Source of the DNA: Pseudobdellovibrionaceae bacterium
Lineage (GTDB): Bacteria; Bdellovibrionota; Bdellovibrionia; Bdellovibrionales; UBA1609
DNA length: 64,000 bases
Reading direction: 5' to 3'
Assembly (NCBI GenBank): GCA_023898385.1
Contig: CP060220.1
Location: 1,426,001 to 1,490,000 of the forward strand
The notes under the pieces are model-generated. The model ran no database searches. It was not told the origin of the DNA and worked only from the letters and a program-made list of their open reading frames with translations. Below are positions 59,547 to 64,000 of the stretch, one piece after another. A program made the position numbers and the translations under genes. Numbering within the stretch: position 1 is the stretch's first letter; every line of letters begins with the position of its first letter.

Positions 59547-61406
59547 TTAAGAGGCTTTAGTTAGATTCTTTGTCCAGTTTTGGATACGATCCAATACAGA
59601 TGTTCGGGCTTCTTCAAACTGCACACCGTAGGACTTGCGAGCTTCAGACCAAACCACTCGCCCTTCCACTTGTAGGTCATCACCGCCATCTGGACTTGAA
59701 ATGGTCATCTTCACAATTCCGCCCTGTTCAAGTAGAGCGTCGGTATCGAGTTTCACACCACCCATTGATAGAGAACTGATTGAAGCCACAAGCTCGCGCT
59801 CACCGGATTTCACGGTGACGGCCGTATTAACCACAAACCGCTCGTATTGACGACGCGAAGGCTGTTGTCGTCGGAGGATCGATGCAATGGCCAATGGCAA
59901 CAACAACAGTCCAATCACTAGGCCAATATACCAAAGGCTTGGTGATGGTGTGGCGCCCGAGCCCGGGCCGCCTTTATTAAAATCTCGGTAAACTTTGGTC
60001 ACTAAACCACAACCACCACCAGAGGCTGCTGCTGACGCCAATCCCCGATCGGCCATCGAATAAGAGGGATCATTGGAATAAAGCTCGGCCACTCGTGCCT
60101 GGTCCACGGCACTTTTCACATTCACCCGCGCTTCGGTGGCCACCTTATGGTTTAAGGATGAGGCATGGTCACCCTTAGACATAATAATATCTCTAATTTG
60201 ATATCCTCGCATCTGAGGTGATTCGAGCTTCATTAATGCTGCTACACCGGCCACAAAGGGAGCGGCCATGCTGGTGCCTGAGGAAGTTCCATAGCTATTA
60301 CCCGGCACTGTGCTTAGTACGAATACGCCTGGACTTGCCAAATGCACCGACAAGAAACCATAGTTTGAAAAGCTAGCTAGGTAGTCACTGTCGTCAGTGG
60401 CAGCCACTGAAATCACGTTGGGCACGTCCAGATTAGCTGGATACATCGGAGTGGAATCATTGTCTTTACCACTATTTCCTGCAGCTACCACAAAGCTTGT
60501 TCCGGCGTTGTAACTATAGACAACGGCTTCGTGCAAAGATTTACTATAACTTGGCCCGCCCCAAGAGTTGTTCAAAACTTGGGCGCCATTGTTTACAGCA
60601 TAATAGATGGCCTTAATAGCATCAGATGTTTTTCCAACGCCTTGACCGTCTAAAAATTTAAGGGGCATTATTTGTACCTTTGACTCATCAAAAGGAGTTT
60701 GAAAAATATCGAGCCCTGTACCGAGAACAATCCCTGCCACATGGGTGCCGTGGCCATCATCGTCGTACATATTTCCGTCACCCGTTACAAAGTTCCAGCC
60801 ATTTACATCGTCAGTAAAGCCATTGCCGTCATCGTCAATGCCGTTTCCTGGAATTTCACTGGGATTAGACCAAATAGCATGCGAGTCCACAAATACTTCG
60901 TGGCTGGTATCGAGGCCCGTATCAATAATAGCCACAACAGGTTTTGGCGGAGGCGTTGAAAGTGTGGACCACACTTCGACCGCTTGAATGGGCGCTCCGG
61001 TAGCTAAATACCCACCCCCAGCAGCCATGGTTTGAATCTCTGATTTTGAAAATGTCTCACTCAATCCGGTAACTGAGGCTTTTCGAATGATGTAATTGGG
61101 CTCGGCGTATTCAACGGTGGGATCCGACTTCAGCTCTTCAACAATTTGGTGAACTGATTTGCCGCCTTTACCGGATTTAAAACTGAAGTGATAAAGATTG
61201 AGGCGGCCCCATTTATTTTTAAGAGCCATGTTTTTTGAGGAATAGGCCTTGCCCAAAAAGGCATAAGAGTCCGTAGTGCCCTCATCGGCCTTAAGCTTCA
61301 CAATGACTTCGCCTTCAACATAGTCCTGTGCCCATGCCAAATGACCCCAAGCCATACTAATACTGATAATAGCCCCTAACAAACGGAGCAGACGTGAGTT
61401 CCCCAT
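59547..61406 (-). CDS. S8 subtilisin-like protease fused to a transmembrane helix and a cytoplasmic PilZ domain
   Basis: The 619-residue product has a signal peptide (LLGAIISISMAWGHLAWA), an I9-like propeptide (YVEGEVIVKLKADEG to about residue 105), and a subtilase domain. The triad is VAIIDTGLDTSHE (Asp), GHGTHVAGIV (His), GTSMAAPFVAGVAALM (Ser), with AAGNSG. A Gly/Ser/Pro linker precedes one helix (IGLVIGLLLLPLAIASILRR, about 493-512). The last 105 residues are PilZ: RRQYERF (RxxxR) and SLSMGG in place of D/NxSxxG, then VEGRVVWSE and YGVQF. Topology puts the protease outside and PilZ in the cytoplasm. No Shine-Dalgarno site; TATACT lies 2 nt before the ATG. Confidence 0.88.
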   Translation of the reverse strand: MGNSRLLRLLGAIISISMAWGHLAWAQDYVEGEVIVKLKADEGTTDSYAFLGKAYSSKNMALKNKWGRLNLYHFSFKSGKGGKSVHQIVEELKSDPTVEYAEPNYIIRKASVTGLSETFSKSEIQTMAAGGGYLATGAPIQAVEVWSTLSTPPPKPVVAIIDTGLDTSHEVFVDSHAIWSNPSEIPGNGIDDDGNGFTDDVNGWNFVTGDGNMYDDDGHGTHVAGIVLGTGLDIFQTPFDESKVQIMPLKFLDGQGVGKTSDAIKAIYYAVNNGAQVLNNSWGGPSYSKSLHEAVVYSYNAGTSFVVAAGNSGKDNDSTPMYPANLDVPNVISVAATDDSDYLASFSNYGFLSVHLASPGVFVLSTVPGNSYGTSSGTSMAAPFVAGVAALMKLESPQMRGYQIRDIIMSKGDHASSLNHKVATEARVNVKSAVDQARVAELYSNDPSYSMADRGLASAAASGGGCGLVTKVYRDFNKGGPGSGATPSPSLWYIGLVIGLLLLPLAIASILRRQQPSRRQYERFVVNTAVTVKSGERELVASISSLSMGGVKLDTDALLEQGGIVKMTISSPDGGDDLQVEGRVVWSEARKSYGVQFEEARTSVLDRIQNWTKNLTKAS

Positions 61407-61509
61407 ACAGTATAGGTATCGGACAAAAGTCTAAAAACCTTAGGAGAAAAAGCAGGCCCAGCTCAAATAAAACCGATCTGGAAAAGATTTTTTATGTCGA
61501 ACTTCTAGG

Positions 61510-61557
61510 CGCTACAAAGGGGCAACACTTGCCCCTTCCAACTGCTTAAAAAATCGA
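61510..61557. repeat. 48-bp direct repeat (copy of the ppiD-like gene 3' end)
   Basis: Identical to 63408-63455, which covers the last four codons, stop and terminator hairpin of the PpiD-like gene. This copy stands alone downstream of the ATPase gene, together with the hairpin GGGGCAA/TTGCCCC. On the minus strand a short reading frame (RRKTEEEWRRF) runs into it and uses the same stop. Confidence 0.9.
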
Positions 61558-61666
61558 ATGGAACCGCCTCCATTCTTCCTCTGTTTTGCGTCGACTTTGA
61601 GCTTTTCATTTAAATAGCATAGGTTGTAACCTGTGCAGGGTCACCAAAACGGACTCCCCAACAAAT

Positions 61667-62992
61667 TTAGGATGAATACGCCCTCGCGGCCAGAAACACC
61701 GCATACAAAGGAATAAATAATTCTGCTCTCGAGCGCTCATACGGCCTGAGTGACAAGCGCACTCCGATCTTAGTTTGCGGTTTTTCCTTCATAAACACTC
61801 GCAAACTTTTAGCGCTGCCGCGATGGCCGCTCTTCACTTCGATGGGGATTACGTGGCCGCCTGACCCTTCTATTATATAATCCACCTCGGCCATTGCCCC
61901 AGGCTTTTCTCTCATCCAGTAATAGAGTTGTGCTTTTTGTTTTGGGTCGAAATAGGCGATTAACTCTTGGCCAACAAATGCCTCCGTTAGATATCCTAAG
62001 TTTGTGTACTGCCCTTCAAAATCCACGATCCATTTTGCATAATCCAAACCATGTAAAGCTTGGGTGAGAGCGATATCTAAGAATATCACTTTAAACTTTT
62101 TTGAATTCATCTCAGCCCCCAAGGGGATTCCATTACCCGACGAATGATAAATTCTATGCATAACAGCCGCTTTTGCAAGGAGGTCCAATGCTGGGGATAA
62201 CTCCCTCGCTTTGTAATGCTCTGATATTTTGGCATAGGTGAACTTTTCGCCAAGAACAGCTGGCAATTTGTCAAATATAAGATCTAAATACTTAACCTGA
62301 TTTTTCTTGGCATATTTTTCAAAATCATCCTTGTACGACTGAACCAAGTTTTGATGGATGGCCATGCAGGCCTTGATGTCTTGGGTTTCACACCACATTT
62401 TCACTGCCTCGGGCATGCCGCCGACCACAAAATAAATCGATAAATGCTCTATTAACTTCTGGTGAACAACACCATTCACTTCTTCTAGCAAATTCTCATG
62501 TCCCAAGCTCTCAGTGAGTTTTCGCGTATTGCTTTGTGCCTCTAAAAACTCTAAAAACGACATGGGGTACAGATGCAGATACTCCACGCGGCCCACCGGC
62601 ACGCCCACCTTTTCAATAGTAAAATCGATCAGTGAACCTGAGGCAATAACATGCAATTCAGGCAACTTTTCATAAAAGTAGCGTAGAGACTTTAGTGCCT
62701 CTGGGCATTCGTTGACCTCGTCAAGAAATAACAATGTCTTGCCCGGTACGATTTCAACACCGGTCACAATGGATAGGTCCCGTAGAATTCGGTCCACATC
62801 TAGGTTTTTGCTAAACACCGTTTTCAAATCCGGCCGCTCTTCGAAATTTATTTCGCAGTAATGTTCGAAGTTTTTGCCAAACTCACGCACGACGTAGGTC
62901 TTACCCACCTGCCGAGCCCCTTTAAGCACCAAGGCCTTGCGGTTGCGGCGATTTTTCCAGTTCTCTAACTGTTGATTTAGGTGTCTTTTCAT
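61667..62992 (-). CDS. AAA ATPase with DUF4143 (AAA_14 family)
   Basis: The 441-residue product has Walker A LKGARQVGKTYVVREFG, Walker B KTLLFLDEVNECPEALKSLRYFYE, sensor IASGSLIDF, and a winged-helix middle part (FTYAKISEHYKARELSPALD). Its C-terminal DUF4143 domain has AEVDYIIEG and VIPIEVKSG, the E-x-K pattern of the PD-(D/E)XK fold. These solitary ATPases are scattered among bacteria, apparently by horizontal transfer; their function is unknown. It is alone between two copies of a 48-bp repeat, with three spaced repeats upstream. Confidence 0.88.
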   Translation of the reverse strand: MKRHLNQQLENWKNRRNRKALVLKGARQVGKTYVVREFGKNFEHYCEINFEERPDLKTVFSKNLDVDRILRDLSIVTGVEIVPGKTLLFLDEVNECPEALKSLRYFYEKLPELHVIASGSLIDFTIEKVGVPVGRVEYLHLYPMSFLEFLEAQSNTRKLTESLGHENLLEEVNGVVHQKLIEHLSIYFVVGGMPEAVKMWCETQDIKACMAIHQNLVQSYKDDFEKYAKKNQVKYLDLIFDKLPAVLGEKFTYAKISEHYKARELSPALDLLAKAAVMHRIYHSSGNGIPLGAEMNSKKFKVIFLDIALTQALHGLDYAKWIVDFEGQYTNLGYLTEAFVGQELIAYFDPKQKAQLYYWMREKPGAMAEVDYIIEGSGGHVIPIEVKSGHRGSAKSLRVFMKEKPQTKIGVRLSLRPYERSRAELFIPLYAVFLAARAYSS

Positions 62993-63030
62993 AAATTCAA
63001 TTATTCCAGCAGGTTAACAACTTTTTGTAT

Positions 63031-63110
63031 ATTTTTAGGGGGTTACAGTCATATATTCGCACATTTTTAGGGGTTAAAAAAGGCCAGAATTGCACAATTT
63101 TAGGGGTTAA
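63031..63110. repeat. Three spaced copies of a TTTTAGGGGTTA motif upstream of the ATPase gene
   Basis: The motif occurs at 63031-63045 (with one extra G), 63063-63076 and 63096-63109, about 32-34 bp apart, all in the same orientation. This is three helical turns per step. On the coding strand each reads TAACCCCTAAAA. The set lies 40-120 bp upstream of the ATPase start and could bind a regulator or the ATPase itself. Confidence 0.6.
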
Positions 63111-63174
63111 GATAGAGTTAACCCGTGTTTTGAATATACCACTACAACGCCAATTTACTGGCGACAAAAACTGA

Positions 63175-63324
63175 ATTTTGAGTCTTTACCATGGTAGCGT
63201 AGCTGAGTGGACCGTGAAATATGCCAATGTTTGTTCAGACAAAAGAGAGAGGACGGGAGCCGGGGTCAACCTTCGCACGGATGAAGTGGACCGCATGAAA
63301 ATTGCTACGGCTACTGGAGTTTAA
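63175..63324 (+). pseudogene. Gene fragment, unknown origin
   Basis: An open frame of 49 codons ends TAA 63322-63324. Its translation (VAEWTVKYANVCSDKRE and NLRTDEVDRMKIATATGV) has ordinary protein composition, but it lacks a proper start codon and ribosome site. Probably the 3' stub of a gene lost during rearrangement of this interval. The remainder of 62993-63407 has only the three repeats. Confidence 0.3.
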
Positions 63325-63407
63325 ACATGAAGACCAGAAATCTCCAGCCAAACGCCACAAAAGGTGAGGTGAACACACCACCATAGGGTCAGGTGAAAGT
63401 TATAGGT

Positions 63408-63455
63408 CGCTACAAAGGGGCAACACTTGCCCCTTCCAACTGCTTAAAAAATCGA
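63408..63455. repeat. 48-bp direct repeat at the 3' end of the ppiD-like gene, with terminator
   Basis: Identical to 61510-61557. It includes the last codons and stop of the chaperone gene and the hairpin GGGGCAA-GTG-TTGCCCC followed by TTT on the minus strand (63433-63414), the gene's likely terminator. Duplication of a gene's 3' end on both sides of a segment is the usual footprint of site-specific insertion. Confidence 0.85.
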
Positions 63456-64000
63456 GTTGTTACGGCGGATCTTTGCCTGTTCTTTGAGGCCCTCTTGCCA
63501 GTCTTCCAGGGCCTCGTTGGCCCGAGGTGAGCCAAAAAAGCTCACCTTTGATTTGTCATCCGTGGGTTTTACCTCGGGCATAACCACAGACTTGATTTTG
63601 ACCACGTGATATCGTCCGTCGATGTTAGCGAGTTCGGGTAAGTGTTTGCCCACTTCAGGTGTTGTCATGAGAGGCTCTAGCGATTTCCATTGTCGCAACT
63701 TAGGAATGGAATCACGATCGAGTGCAAACTCACCGGTTTCTTCCCATTTAAAATTGTGACCCGAAGCCCAGGCGCTTATTTTTGCCATATCTCCATTTTT
63801 CAACCACTCTTCCACTTGACTCACTTCAGAATCCACCCGGCCCGAAGCCATTTCTTTTCTTGCTATTTCCTGTTTTACGTCATCAAAGCTTTTATAGTCC
63901 CCGCCTTTACGCTCTTCAATTTTAATAAGGTGAAAGCCAAACTGGGTCTGTACCGGGCCACTGGTTTGCCCCACCGGTAAATTAAATGCCACCTCATCAA
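63444..64000 (-). CDS. PpiD/SurA-type peptidyl-prolyl isomerase, C-terminal part
   Basis: The frame is open to the right edge, so the N-terminus lies outside the window. The first visible residues (GQTSGPVQTQFGFHLIKIEERK) are the end of a parvulin domain; about 155 residues follow, helical and charged (SFDDVKQEIARKEMASGRVD), as in PpiD C-termini. It would help fold exported proteins at the inner membrane. The GTG at 63992 is internal, not the true start. The stop lies in the 48-bp repeat. Confidence 0.8.
   Translation of the reverse strand, partial: DEVAFNLPVGQTSGPVQTQFGFHLIKIEERKGGDYKSFDDVKQEIARKEMASGRVDSEVSQVEEWLKNGDMAKISAWASGHNFKWEETGEFALDRDSIPKLRQWKSLEPLMTTPEVGKHLPELANIDGRYHVVKIKSVVMPEVKPTDDKSKVSFFGSPRANEALEDWQEGLKEQAKIRRNNSIF

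Noticed and set aside
63031..63110. CRISPR-like short array
   Set aside because: Units are only about 12-14 bp, imperfect and just three in number; a regulatory repeat is more likely.

Overview
The window reads as chromosomal DNA of a Gram-negative deltaproteobacterium-like organism. A member of the Bdellovibrionota (Bdellovibrio/Pseudobdellovibrio-type predators) is my best inference, not a proof. The grounds are a dense set of lipoproteins and outer-membrane barrels, three secreted S8 proteases, a PilZ fusion protein, vWA and DUF1566 surface proteins, and a class II ribonucleotide reductase. Coding is compact, with many 4- to 17-bp overlaps and several TTG/GTG starts that were chosen from Shine-Dalgarno spacing.

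Layout. 1-1864 is the 5' part of a B12-dependent ribonucleotide reductase gene, cut by the window edge. 1865-3640 is a mobile-element zone: a 414-bp segment bounded by inverted repeats with RNA-like pairing, followed by a 5'-truncated ISNCY-type transposase. 3710-5632 is a hybrid histidine kinase whose phospho-acceptor histidine is replaced by valine. 17287 back to 5629 (minus strand) is one tightly packed run: hemA, hemC-hemD fusion, hemL, a sensor kinase and response regulator, hemE, hemN, hemY, hemH, a nucleoside phosphorylase and a cystathionine beta-synthase. It covers heme synthesis from glutamyl-tRNA except hemB, with its own two-component system and two sulfur/methyl-cycle genes.

17473-24825 holds a class II glutamine amidotransferase, a beta-carbonic anhydrase, a membrane protein, a vWA lipoprotein, a DUF2799 lipoprotein and a subtilase. 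28679 back to 24800 is a MoxR-DUF58-transglutaminase operon. 28759-32698 is an accessory patch: a truncated paralogue, a perfect 78-bp direct repeat flanking a DUF1566 lipoprotein and a RelE/HigB-type toxin-antitoxin pair, and the intact paralogue. 32896-46000 carries rsmI and then mostly exported proteins: a barrel/TPR-lipoprotein operon, two alpha/beta hydrolases, a second S8 protease, a tyrosine/tryptophan-rich small protein, and a near-perfect 71-nt hairpin at 42280-42350.

56931 back to 46117 is the conserved translation/RNA-decay block: SurA-like protein, rimI-like, then rimP-nusA-infB-truB-rpsO-pnp and an M16 protease. rbfA is absent from its usual place between infB and truB. After an outer-membrane protein and tRNA-Leu(CAA) come a Tat-exported HiPIP, a small barrel, and an S8 protease joined through a membrane helix to a cytoplasmic PilZ domain. 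The window closes with an AAA/DUF4143 ATPase gene flanked by a 48-bp direct repeat of the 3' end of a PpiD-like chaperone gene, and with that gene itself, which runs off the right edge.

Most striking: the PilZ-subtilase fusion, the heme operon with embedded two-component system, the kinase lacking its histidine, the repeat-flanked accessory modules, and a palindrome GTCTCA-N3-TGAGAC upstream of two unrelated genes.
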